Shown: positions 34,401-43,930 of the stretch, piece by piece
Numbering within the stretch: the stretch's first letter is position 1
Layout: each line of letters starts with the position of its first letter
NCBI GenBank assembly: GCA_024195265.1
Contig: JAJLRJ010000013.1
Location: 5,754,112 to 5,818,111, forward strand
DNA: 64,000 nucleotides
Origin: Dendrophyllia cribrosa
Lineage: Eukaryota > Cnidaria > Anthozoa > Scleractinia > Dendrophylliidae
Direction: 5' to 3'
The notes under the pieces: generated by a model
Databases searched by the model: none
What the model saw: the letters and a program-made list of their open reading frames with translations, nothing else
What the model was told of the DNA's origin: nothing
Program-made: the position numbers and the translations under genes

Positions 34401-35654
34401 GCTTCGTGATACCCAGGTCCAATGAAATTAGAGGTTCTAAAGAGCTGCGTGGTATCTGATTCGTTTTGGTACTCTTAGGTCTTATCCGGACCTGGCTTTA
34501 AGAGAGCCATTATCATGGGAATGTTGACGTTTTTGAGTCAAATTGAAACTAAATATATTTGTCGTACATGAAACGCTTACAGAACACTAAGGGTAAAATT
34601 TCAAGTAAATTTTCGAAGAGAGAATAAGCCATAATCAGAGTTTTAGCGAGTTTACCAAGACACAAGTGACAAACTTGAAACAAATAAGAAGTAATCCATT
34701 TCCATCCTGGCCATCTGCAGTCAAAGACACCTATTTTCACTCTTAGAGCACTAGTAGAATAATTAACAAAAATAGAGCATTATGTTTGAGTTTCAACTCA
34801 CATAAATCTGTCTTTTGGGTTTTCAAAGTAACCGCCACTACAAATGGCGACAGAGCACCTTTGATGTGGGTGTGGATGGCCGTGTTTTGATTGCAGTTAT
34901 CAGTCAGTTAAACCCTAAGCCATAATCCTCAAAGCTATCAGTTAATTGAGTAATTGAGAAATTGTTGCGAGCTGTGAATTTCTTAATCCAATCCAGACCC
35001 TATTTTTCCATAACTGGTCTTCTTGGATTGCAACGAAGAGAAGAAATACTGTCCCTATCAGCGATACCAAGAGTACCGATACTGTGGAAATTATAAAAAA
35101 GGGAGGGTATATAACATTTAAGAAAAATCTTTCATATGAGTTCGGTAATGATGAAATATTATGTTGTGGGACATATGTTACAAGGTCAAAATAGCTGCCG
35201 TCTTGGATCCGCCATTGTGTATCAGTTCCAAACTTGATTCACGGTAGTCAAAGCCAAACATGGTTGCAAATATAATCCTAAAGTCAACTGCAGGGGAATG
35301 TAAAGATGTTCATTCAAACATTGATATAAACATCATTATATATATATACTTCAGTCAAAACATGTACTCCATTAAAATTCATCAAAATATTCCCAAATAA
35401 GTTTCCAAAAAGGCCCAAAATTTGGTGATCATTGGTTAAAAGCCTCGAAACTAAGCTATGGCATACTCTTCCTGTTCGTTTCAGGGACAATGTGCTACTT
35501 GAACAATCCAGATGATGCGTTGCTACCAGACAGAGTGTGCAAAGTTACCGGGATTACTGAAGTGGACGAAAAGGAGGCAGCGGCAAAGTGTGAAACTGTT
35601 AACTGCTGTTACGACTATAAAGGAAACAAATGCTACAAACCAAAGCCAAAATAA
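28401..35654 (+). CDS. Gene B: secreted beta-trefoil-like protein with two trefoil-like Cys modules, four exons
   Basis: Model: 28401-28485, 31968-32525, 34084-34236 and 35485-35654, all joined in phase 1. The total is 966 nt, 321 codons plus TAA. Residues 1-29 form a signal peptide. Residues 45-214 are a strand-rich domain with a repeating (Y/F)(V/L)-x-(V/I) pattern (KYVRIKTYNNKYVYVYG, YYFYEYHRGLYVKE, WLTFEDKEG), which I read as a beta-trefoil-type fold. About 229-262 is a module ending in CFW and PGTCYYEK. About 280-318 is RVCKVTGITEVDEKE, KCETVNCCYD and KCYKP, both resembling P-type trefoil modules with altered cysteines. P-type trefoils occur in mucus and secreted proteins, so a mucus or extracellular role is inferred. 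Exon 3 is short and easily missed. Confidence 0.82.
28742..28948 (-). repeat. dispersed repeat, inverted relative to 18540-18712
   Basis: GGTACCGTGTAAAAGTACTG then CCAAAGAGGTTTCATTTGAATGGTCAC is the inverse of the segment beside the gene C stop codon. It lies in gene B intron 1. Confidence 0.75.
28949..31026. other. gene B intron 1; no further gene recognised
   Basis: AT-rich intron. GGATTCGGATTTGAATG / GCGGATTCGGATTC motifs recur around 29080-29290. A 92-codon frame at 30205-30483 has no domain. Confidence 0.4.
31027..31549. mobile_element. 523-bp DNA element (TACAGTAAAATCCCGCGTAT ends), outer part of a nest
   Basis: TACAGTAAAATCCCGCGTAT with AAGAACCT at the left mirrors AGGTTCTTATACGCGGGATT with TTACTGTA at the right. 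No coding capacity. It contains a second inverted-repeat element at 31084-31447. Confidence 0.93.
31084..31447. mobile_element. inner ~364-bp inverted-repeat element
   Basis: TTAAAGCTGAATTACAGTCC and GTACTGCGCAATCTC at the left mirror GAGATTGCGCAGTACGGACT and GTAATTCATCTTTAAA at the right. It is inserted near the left end of the outer element, so the outer one is older. Confidence 0.9.
31968..32525 (+). CDS. gene B exon 2: beta-trefoil-like domain
   Basis: Acceptor CGATTGTAG| and donor GCAG|GTATAA, phase 1-1, 558 nt. It includes CCGGKD and many Tyr/Arg/Lys, with no hydrophobic helix. Reading on past the donor gives a Leu/His low-complexity tail from a CTTCTT repeat, which supports splicing there. 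Confidence 0.9.
32971..33032. repeat. AT-rich hairpin
   Basis: TTTTTTATAAAGACCACACG pairs with CGTGTGATCTTTATATAAAA around an ATAAAGATTA-type centre. In gene B intron 2. Confidence 0.75.
33432..33900 (-). repeat. ~450-bp dispersed repeat, copy 2 (gene B intron 2)
   Basis: Inverted copy of 19490-19945. Matching blocks include AGTAATGCTCCACATAAGAA, TTCTGCGGCATTAGCTCTTT and TTGACATTCCACCGTGCATT. Confidence 0.8.
34084..34236 (+). CDS. gene B exon 3: trefoil-like module 1
   Basis: Acceptor GGTGTGTAG| and donor AAAG|GTTGAG enclose 153 nt open only in the phase the neighbours demand. It encodes HEECESKPDRCFWTEG and LPGTCYYEK, like the second half of a P-type trefoil. Longer open frames on both strands here are in the wrong phase. 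Confidence 0.78.
34369..34870 (+). repeat. diverged copies of repeats seen around the gene A 3' end
   Basis: 34369-34455 matches 13790-13885 (ACACAATGGACCCTAGCCCT). 34510-34700 matches 14750-14910 (ACACTAA..., ATTTTCGAA..., CATAATCAGAG, CCAAGACACAAG). Both genes have thus received the same two repeat families in the same order and orientation. Confidence 0.65.
35485..35654 (+). CDS. gene B exon 4: trefoil-like module 2, stop
   Basis: Acceptor TTCGTTTCAG|, phase 1. It encodes six cysteines including CCYD and KCYKP before the C-terminal KPK and TAA. Confidence 0.85.
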
Positions 35655-36633
35655 TATATAAGTAGAAAGAAGAGGAAAAATGGAACAGAGAAGGAAAGTT
35701 AAGGCGTTGGCAGGGATATGTGAATTTTAGTTATTTTTAAACAATAATTTTTAAAGCAGCGACAACTGACTTGATTTTAAAAGACATGTTTCGAGAATCC
35801 TTTGTCATCTCCAGTTTGAAATTTTAAGTTACAAAGTTGAATTTATACTAAGTAAATGAAAATGCTTATGAGAGAAAACACCTTTGACAAATAAATGAAA
35901 GAATGTGTGACAATACGTGATTAAAAAGAAAGTTTTAAATTAACATGATGCAACTGTTGGTTCAAAGAAGGTTGTTCCCATTTGATATGTAAAGCTTCCT
36001 TTATCTTAAGCTGAAAATTGGTGGAAGCATGATCTAAGATATTAAAACAAATAGGTGAACATAAACTGTGGCATTCTTTGGAGTCTTCCAGGTGTTTGAA
36101 TACGTGAGAGGCCCTATCAGTGGATAAGTGCTCACGAACGCGTGTGGAAAAATGTCAGGTGGTTTCGCCGACGTAGCAGGCATTACAGCCCGCACACAAA
36201 AATTTGTAAAAAACACACGAACGGAGCCCGCTCGGGATAGGGTCTTTCTCGCTAAACATGTTGACGATCTTGAAAGACGAAAAGACTATATTATTACAAT
36301 AGCGTTTGATAAGTTGCCGAATCCTTTTCTGTGTAACACTGGAAAAATGGCCTGTATAAGGTAATTTAAAATTAAACGGGGATACAGCTTTAGTGGTAGG
36401 ATTTGGGGGACAGTCAGGAATGTTGTGGGTCCCAGTAATGTAACGGCTGACAACCTTCTCAATTTATTGGGTGGGAAAAATATATTTTTTAAGGATTTTC
36501 ATGAGTTTACTAATATCTTCATGAAAGCCTAACCATGTGTTATTAATGTTATAGGTTCTGTCCCTTGAGTCTTATTATGAGACCCAATTTGTAGGAAAAT
36601 GATGTGGAAGAAAAATAATTAGTTAATAGACCA
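35655..36633. other. gene B 3' flank; no gene recognised
   Basis: Beyond the poly(A) signal, 36100-36330 has open stretches on both strands with ACGAACGCGTGTGG-like sequence. Its - strand reading contains CYVGETT-like words reminiscent of the tail of non-LTR or Penelope GIY-YIG regions, too decayed for a call. Confidence 0.35.
35890..35895 (+). promoter_or_regulatory. likely poly(A) signal AATAAA of gene B
   Basis: AATAAA 235 bp after the stop codon, followed within 30 bp by a GTGTGACAAT-type stretch. Confidence 0.5.
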
Positions 36634-37176
36634 CGCGTTCGGGGGGAGGGGGGTTGCGATGTTGCAATATTTCGGAAATATTTTCCAACTTATAGATAGC
36701 CTGTGATGTGCTCTACAAGACAAGGTAAATATCATGGGTTGTGGCGCTGCTGGGGCCAGTGACGTTATCCAAAATGGCAGCCACGATGGCCGCCATCTTG
36801 GATTTTACTAAAAATTCAAATTTATCGGAAAAATGCGGAAATTGCAATTATTTTTTCCTGGTGTTGCAACATAACATACAATTAAACATTTTGATCCTTT
36901 TAGTAGCATTTTAAATGTTTTTTCACCGCAACAAGGTGAAAAACACGCTTTTTTATTAAAAAATGGCTTGACCTCATGCTAAATTATGACGTCATGTCTC
37001 GATCATTGCAATAGCAAATGATTGTCGCCAAACTTAAGCAAAATGTATCTCAAGGATAAACGAATAGCTACTGAAGAAGGCATGTGCTAATCGTAAATGG
37101 TCTTGAACATATCGGAGAAAGGGTGGGATCCACCCCCTGGCATGCACCCCCTTTGTACGTACGTCCGAGGATTAAT
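36634..37176 (-). mobile_element. GGCGGCCAT/TGACGTCA element, inverted copy
   Basis: On the - strand it reads GTACGTACAAAGGGGGTGCA..., GACGTCATAATTTAGCATGAG, ATCCAAGATGGCGGCCATCG, CCCATGATATTTACC and AGGCTATCTATAAG. The outer end at about 37160-37176 (GTACGTCCGAGGATTAA) is the terminal repeat; the other end is lost near 36634. Confidence 0.85.
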
Positions 37177-37454
37177 AAACGGAAGTCCATTTTTCTGCGA
37201 CGTCCGTAAACGTTCCGTGGATGGTTGCTCGTGTAGTATGGTATTCACTGGAATAAACACACATTTAAATATAACTGCCTCTCTCGAATTAACTCTTCCC
37301 ATGAACGACTTCTCAAAAGAACAGATGGGGGCGTTACCTTAGAATCATTTAGTTTAACCCTTTTCCGCCCAATGGGGTCGTATACGACCCCAACGGGGGT
37401 ATGCAGATTTCTGAAGGCATCAGATTTTAGGTTAAGCGATCAAATTACTCAAGT

Positions 37455-38117
37455 AAATTAACACATGGGCTGCCAGTTATTTCGCCTGAAAAGTAAAGGG
37501 GTGGTCTATTTTCTGAGGCTTTATTTGTTAAAGCGTAAAACTTTGCAAGACAATAAGTTTGCAATTATTGTCATTTTGACGTGCGCATGATATGCAAATT
37601 AGATCACGTGACTTATTGCGTCCACAAAGTCTTACAAAATCGTAAAGCAAAAGTGGCATCAGTTTATGCCAACATTCATCTGTTTTTACTGCTCCCAAAT
37701 GGTTCACAAAGTCAGCAACAAAGGATCTGTGCCCGGACCTTTTGGAATATTTTATTAATTTTGAAAATAAACATTTTGTACTAGTACCCAGTCTCCTCAT
37801 ACAAGTAATTTAAGTTGTTCACGCTTTCATTTTTATTATCTTAAGAAGTCCGGGCACAGAAACGATGAACCTAATAGGGAAAACATTACAATCCGTAAGG
37901 CAGCTTTCGAGAATAAGAAAAACTGTTGCCATTTTTGCTTAATATAATTTTGGGCTACAAATTAATTAATTAATTTGCATACGTCATGGATGTCAATATG
38001 ACAACATTGTCAAACATATTAATCTGTCAAAGTTTTACGTTTGTATAGTTTAAACCTCAGAAGATAGACCACCCCTCACTTTTTGGGCGAAATAACTGGC
38101 GGCCCATGCCTTAATTT
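37455..38117. mobile_element. ~660-bp DNA element with ~90-bp inverted ends
   Basis: The left end (AAATTAACACATGGGCTGCC, AGTTATTTCGCC, GGGGTGGTCTATTTTCTGAGG) is mirrored at the right end (CCTCAGAAGATAGACCACCCC, GGCGAAATAACTGGCGGCCC, ATGCCTTAATTT). Internal inverse pairs include GTGCCCGGACC / GTCCGGGCAC. No coding content. Confidence 0.9.
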
Positions 38118-38227
38118 AGCGTAACCAAAGGATTTAGAAATAAAATAAATTTGCATAGGTATCTTATTTTAGATATTCTGACAAATCCTGCCAGAGTTAC
38201 ACACAAAAAACCTAGTAATTAACCTTT

Positions 38228-38431
38228 GGGTGAAAAATCGATTGCAAATTAATTCACCTAGTACGACGCTTTCCAGGATAAATTTTCCCCTTTCCTAAAA
38301 AGTTAGCGAGCCACAATTCCCCAGAAAAGATGGGTGAAAAATCGATTGCAAATTAATTCACCTAGTACGCTTTCCAGGATAAATTTTCCCCTTTCCTAAA
38401 AAGTTAGCGAGCCACAATTCCCCAGAAAAGA
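38228..38431. repeat. 104-bp tandem duplication
   Basis: Two adjacent copies starting GGGTGAAAAATCGATTGCAA at 38228 and 38332 differ only by a 3-bp deletion (CGACGCTTTCC versus CGCTTTCC) and their last bases. This is a very recent duplication. Confidence 0.97.
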
Positions 38432-38930
38432 TAGACGATACCATAGGCAACAAAACTATAAAACAAAAACGAAAAGAAAAGAAAAGAAAGAGGCGAAGAA
38501 AGAAAGATCGAAACAGGTCCACATACAGAAGCCAAATTTTGACTTATGCGCATGCGCCAAAAATAAAGTTAACCCCTTATTATCTCGAATTAGGTTACAA
38601 ATGTGCATTTGTTGTTGCAAATCTCATTTTTAGCCATTTCAATACAAATTGACAGCAAACCATCCCAAAATTAAAGGCTTACTTGGGATAAATATGCCAT
38701 TTTTCTTTAAAAAAAAATGGGGTTGAAAAGGCTTAATAAACAATTAGTCACAACGGCATTTTTAGTTATTGAAGTTATATAAAAGTTCTATGTTCTGTTA
38801 GTATCGGTTTTCTGTTTTAAATTGATTTTCAGACTTTTAATTTACAGTTCTTGTTATTAATATTAAAAACAGCGTCTGTCAAACTAATGGAGTCATTCTT
38901 TTTTCAATCTGAAATCAACGGAAGACCTTA

Positions 38931-39213
38931 GATAACAACGGTCTGGACCAACTCGGACACTTACTGAGAATTATATAACGTGATGTCGACACACTGAAAT
39001 TCCCACTCAGGATTGAACCTGTGACCTTAGCTAGGCTTAGGCTTACATAGCCTACCGTACCACAGTATCACCTGGCTTCTCGGATTGTTTAGGCCTAAAT
39101 TTAACTGTATGAACTGCTAACCGGCCCTAACCTCAACTGAAAGCTATCCAGTTACTCTGTTATATAAGTCTCAATAAGGCGTCCGAGGTGGTCCAGGCCG
39201 TTGTTATCTAAGG
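38931..39213. mobile_element. ~283-bp inverted-repeat element enclosing a tRNA-like segment
   Basis: CCTTAGATAACAACGGTCTG at the left mirrors GGCCGTTGTTATCTAAGG at the right, continuing through GGACCAACTCGGAC / GTCCGAGGTGGTCC and TATATAAC / GTTATATA. The centre holds a pol III-like promoter (next entry). Confidence 0.9.
38995..39085 (-). repeat. tRNA-like/SINE-type head
   Basis: On the - strand TGGTACGGTAGGC resembles an A box. GGTTCAATCCT about 40 bp downstream matches the B-box/T-loop consensus GGTTCRANNCC, followed by a GAGTGGGA stretch. No acceptor stem pairs, so it is not a functional tRNA. Confidence 0.5.
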
Positions 39214-39587
39214 TTTTCCAAAATCAAGAGCACTTCTCTTGAAAAACCTGACTCGTTCCCAGACGTCTCTTATTCTCCTATTTATATTAACGAGAGAAAA
39301 AAAATTGAAAGTCAGCGCGGGCACTAGCTTTGTGCAATCACCAAAAAAAATTCCTGCAGAAGAAATTTAAGAGAAAAAAAATCGTGCACAAGAAAGCACG
39401 GGAAAAAATTCTTGCAAATAGTGATGCTGAAAAAAATTCCCCCCCCCCCCCCACAAGAATTAAATGGTCCGTCCCTAACAATGGCACTGGGACACTGTCC
39501 CTTTAAGTTTAATTTCCTAGAGTCCTTTGTGTGTATACCACTTACCTTTATCCCTATTAGTAGTTGAACAACGATTTCCGGTAGTTA

Positions 39588-40030
39588 AAGGGGCTATGTC
39601 GCGAGATATGTCACGTAGGCAAAAACGTCGGGCAAACATCTAACAAATTCACGCTATCGCCGTGTAATCGGGCAAAATCCTTCAATTATGCCGTGCTATA
39701 TACTCCAAAAGGTCTCAGAGAAATTTGATGCTCATCACGATTAGGGCTTAACTGAGGTGAATGTGCTGCCTTTGTAATGACATCTGCAAATGGTATGACA
39801 TTCTAGTCTTCTCGGATAAGGACGAATAAACTGTAGGCCCCGTCTCACAGCACTCTCTGATCTGTTTTTCTGGGACGTTAAAGATCCCACATCACTGTTC
39901 GAAAATAGTAGGGGGCGTAGACCCCGGTGATGTGGTCAACCTTGCGGGTTGTGGAATTGGGAAGGGCTGGCACCTTGCATGGGACCTATATGAATCCGGT
40001 TCGTGCCATTCCGTCTGGACTGTATGAGTT
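39588..40030. repeat. repeat-rich block, SINE-like segment
   Basis: Starts with a GTTAAAGGGGCTATGTCGC end like the MITE at 14719-15016. 39810-40020 holds CTCGGATAAGGACGAATAAA, CTGTAGGCCCCGTCTCACAG and GACGTTAAAGATCCCACATC. I believe this is a common multicopy animal repeat, but it cannot be proven from a single copy here. Confidence 0.4.
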
Positions 40031-40759
40031 CAGAAAGAAAGAAAAAGTTAAAAGTTAAGTGGCTTTATACAGTTTATGGCGGGTCACAAGATGCTTTCGA
40101 TAATATCGATCACGGGTGACCATTTGTGAAAACATGCAATTACAAAGTCAAAACCATCGTACAAGACAATGGGTGTTTGTAATTTTACCATCCTCTTGTT
40201 AGAAGTGGCTTAAAACAAGCGACCGAGTGGTTGTCAAAATTCTGTAAGAGAGGTTTTCGCATATCAACGAAATTATAAAAAAATAGGAATTTCAAAAAAT
40301 ATTTTAAAATCTTTCTTACAGATTTTGAAACAAATTGTCTGCAGATCGATGTTGATGTAAATTAAAAATAACAAAAATTGAGCATAGGTCGTACGGCTAG
40401 TTTTCGAGAAATTTACGACCGAAAAGCGTTTCGTACGATCTCCATTTTGAGGATGCGCACTACTGCGTACACCACGGCCATTCACTTTTCTGCGCGCGCA
40501 TTACTAACTGCGTGCACAAGGTTAGAGCACGCGTGATTTTTGCTCCCTGTTATCGCTTGTGTGACACGCTCGGTAAGGAAATTTATTGTCCTTCAAAACT
40601 GTAGCAAGCCTCCTTAAAAAGAAAATGGCAAACCCAGTATTTGCATGGTATCGTGAGGCCAGGACACACAATGCAACACCGCGCGCAACGACGCAAACAA
40701 CTTCAAAATTGAACTCTGTATCCACACTTGAATTTAGCACGGCCAAACTCCGAAGTTCA

Positions 40760-41003
40760 AGTTAGTAAGTAATGTTAATGTTAATTTGTAAGTTATGTTA
40801 ATATTGTAAGTGAAGTTAGTTTTTTGTAAGTAATGTTATGATATTGTAACTATTGTGTGATATCGGTAATTAATTAATTAATTAATTAATTAATTAGTAA
40901 TGTTAAAAATTGTAAGTAATGTTAGTATTGTAAGCAACGTTAGTACTTTAAATAATGTTAGTATTGTAAGTAACGTTAGTATTGTAAGTGATGTAGTATT
41001 ATA
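40760..41003. repeat. ~18-bp imperfect minisatellite and (AATT)n run
   Basis: Variants of GTTAGTATTGTAAGTAAC repeat from 40760 to 41003, interrupted by seven to eight TTAA units near 40870-40898. Confidence 0.93.
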
Positions 41004-41192
41004 AGCAATAAAACCGTTGTTCAAATGAAAAAAAAAAAAAATTCCGAAGTAAGATCGGGTTCTACATCGCCGCGCGCATCAATCTCATCGTGTGCCCACC
41101 ATCTGCAGCATTGTCCAACATTGTTTAACAGAGCTATGCCACAAACAGGACATTATGTTGCCCCTTTCCCTCCAAATCTCCTCTTCCTCTTA

Positions 41193-41531
41193 ACCCTCGG
41201 ACGTAAGGTTTTTCTCCGATATTAATTTTCAAGACTATTTAAGATTAGCACATGACGTTTTCAGTAGCTGTTCGTTTATCCTCGAGACACATTTTGTAAA
41301 GTTTGGCGACAACCGATTGCTATGGTAACGAAAATGACGTCATAAGTAAGATAAGGTCAACCCATTTTTGAATAACAATGCGTGTTTTCACCATTTTTCA
41401 GCGAAACAAACATATAAAATGCTACGAAAAGCAATAAAAAGGTTTAATTGTATGTTATTTTGCAACTCTAGCAAACAATATTTGCAATTTCCGCATTTTT
41501 CCGATAAATTTGAAGTGTTAGTAAAATCCGA
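41193..41531 (+). mobile_element. GGCGGCCAT/TGACGTCA element, left end only
   Basis: Begins TTAACCCTCGGACGTA, continues CCGATATT, CATGACGTTTTCAGTAGCTG, GTTTGGCGACAACCG and TTTCCGCATTTTTCCGATAA, and breaks off at GTAAAATCCGAAAAA just before the expected AAGATGGCGG block. Coding-like sequence follows immediately. Confidence 0.88.
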
Positions 41532-41539
41532 AAAAAAAA

Positions 41540-41967
41540 AAATTAAACGGAACACTCCTGTTAAATTTGTGCAACCATCGTGCATCGACTCAAGTGCATC
41601 CCCATGCAGTCCCAAACAGACGAATTACAAATACAGAAGTAAACAATTCCCGTACCTGTTACTTGGAACTCGGCGCCAGTCTGTTTAAACCAAACGGTGG
41701 AGAGAGTTTCAAGTGAACATACCTTACGATTTTTTAGGCGTTCCTACCGGGTCCAAGTTCTGTGGAAACACGATCATCACACGAAAACATTACGCGAATA
41801 TCATGAGCATTACAGGCCACGCAGTCGATCATGGAGGTTGGACGGTGAATCGCATAGGGGTTAACCAACGGGACATTGTGATTGATACTCGAACGGTACC
41901 CAATTGTAACGATGTGGATCTCGGTGAATGGAAGCAATGGAACATTAAGACACCAGGCAAGTAAACA
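41540..41967 (+). pseudogene. broken paralogue of the gene C exon 3 domain
   Basis: The + strand reads as the Cys/Trp domain of gene C exon 3: a PSC motif, a PYLLLGTRRQS motif like YLVLGNQRQS, IPYDFLGVPTGSKFCGNT, IVIDTRTV and CNDVDLGEW. An in-frame TAA at 41686-41688 interrupts it where gene C has Tyr, and no upstream exons (signal, helical hairpin) are present. The 5' side is fused directly to a truncated repeat element. The 3' side runs to TAA at 41962-41964, or to a possible donor at GGCAA|GTAAAC. Probably a dead partial duplicate of gene C, in opposite orientation. Confidence 0.82.
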
Positions 41968-42376
41968 CTTGTACTATAGTGCAACTATAAGGCCTGCTCT
42001 TCAACGCTAATGCAGGTACAAGCATAAGCAATTACGTCTCGGTCAGAGCAATAAGCGGACCTAGCCGAGGGACCCAGTGGGCTCGATTTCTCCTTCCCCT
42101 ATTTTGCAAATAAAACAAGGCCCGAAAGTCAGTGGCCTTGATAAATTAGTACCAGACCTTTCTCAAAAACCGCAGTTTATTTATTCAAACCATCTCGTGC
42201 GACCAGACTCTCGGTGATTCCACTTGTCTGAGGACGTATTTAGTTTTAATTCTGTATGATTTTCCCTCTTGCCCCCTCCCTAATGAGCAAGTTTGGGTCC
42301 ACCACTGATAACGAAGCAAGAAAAAATGATTTTATTAATTTTTCAATTAGCTATCGTAAAACCAAATCAAACTATG

Positions 42377-42900
42377 CTATCATCATCATCATGACATCAT
42401 CAACATCAACATCATCAGAATTATTATGTATGTAATATCTGTACGTTACACATATCGGAATGTTTTGTGTGGTTTAGTTTAATATTATGTGTAAATTGTA
42501 ACACTAGTAGGTGTGAAATAAATAAACTTTCACAAAAAAAATCATTATCATCATCCTCATCATTCTCCTCATCATCATCAGCATCATCACCCTCATCATT
42601 ATCGTCATCATCATTATCAATACTATATCATTGTTTTTACTATTACTATTACCTTTATCGTTGCCGCTACATCGTCACCATTGTCGTTATTGATTTATTT
42701 CATTATCGTTATCATTATCATTATCAGTGTCATTGTGATTGTAGTTGTTAATGTCAATGTCAATGTCATTATCGTTAACGTTATCGTTATCATCATCCTT
42801 ATCATTATCATTATCAATATTATGCCATTTGTATTACCATTATACTTGCCTCTACATTTATCGTTACTGTTGTATCATCACCGCTATTGTCATTGTTAGT
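42377..42900. repeat. ATC/TTA trinucleotide low-complexity tract
   Basis: Interrupted CATCATCAT, ATTATCATT and GTTATCGTT runs. Long Ser- or Ile/Val-rich frames here are repeat translations. The tract abuts the 3' end of the LINE fragment at 42905-43380, and such tracts commonly form LINE 3' ends. Confidence 0.9.
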
Positions 42901-42904
42901 TTGA

Positions 42905-43380
42905 GTGCCTCCATTTAGTGTTTTATACAATAGTATTGCTAACTGTTTTGATCTTCTTTCTTCAAGATTATCCCATACGAGTTCATCCAGTAATTCAGCC
43001 GAACGTTTACCATAATTAGAAAAGGTGATCACTCTAGCAGCTCTGTTTTGGAGGCTTTGGAGTGTATCAGACAATCTCTTTCCACATGTTCCCCAAATTG
43101 CGCTTCAATAATCAAAATATGGCAGCACAAGGGAATTATACATTGTATAGTCAAGGTTTCATTTGAAACGAGATGCTTTACTCTTTTCAGCGCGCCAATT
43201 CTTCCCGAAACCTTTTTGGTAATTTTGTCTATATGTTCTTTCCAAGTAAGGGATTGATATATCTCTACTCCGAGATATTTATATGTCAATTCCCTTTTCA
43301 GTGATTTATTATCTACTTGAATTTGGAAAGGATAATCCAGGTTTCTGATCTTATTTTGACTGGCTATTATCAAAGTGACG
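42905..43380 (-). pseudogene. LINE 3' fragment (C-terminal part after the reverse transcriptase)
   Basis: Read on the - strand: YKYLGVEIYQSLTWKEHIDK, ITKKVSGRIGALKRVK and, after a frameshift near 43060, SLQNRAARVITFSNYGKRS and LVWDNLEERRSKQLAILLYK. This order (YLGV, then W-x-x-HI, then the NRAARVI block) is the post-RT tail of CR1/L2/Jockey-like LINEs. It is 5'-truncated at about 43380. Confidence 0.9.
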
Positions 43381-43930
43381 CTGTCGGCAATTTCGTATCG
43401 TTGGGAGAAACAATACTTGAACTATTATGAATAAAAAAGAAAAAAAAAACAGAAAAGAAAAGAAAATAAAAGAGAAAAAGTATTGATCACATGATTGGAC
43501 TAAAAAGGCGCGAGATTTTCACGATGTGTAGTGCCAGTTCCGCGAAGCTAAATGAAAGCTGGTTCAAAGTTTCAACCGCTCGACACGGTTGGTTGGCCTA
43601 AAACGAGTATTTTCCCGCACGCGGCAGAAGGTACAGAAATCTAAACAAGTTTCTCCTCTTGGTTCACAGGTAGCCCAAGCTCACAATAGAAGTTATTATG
43701 TACATTTAATATATTTTTATTAAATTCAATGGTTCTAGCTTTGACAGTTTCTGGCTTTTTTCTTAAGCGTTACAAGCAACTTACACGGTGGCGAGTCAAC
43801 ATATTTTAAAATGGTTCAACCTAATCAACAAGGAAGCGCCGCTTTTATCCAATGACAGACGAAAATATGGGTACCAAGTGCAACAAACGTGGGAACTCGG
43901 CTTAATCCTAAACATAAGGTTTATAGGTTG

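Noticed and set aside
38995..39085. Functional tRNA gene
   Set aside because: B box present but no acceptor-stem pairing and poor cloverleaf; better seen as a SINE-type head.
42467..42899. Ser-rich and Ile/Val-rich frames across the ATC tract
   Set aside because: They are translations of a trinucleotide repeat.
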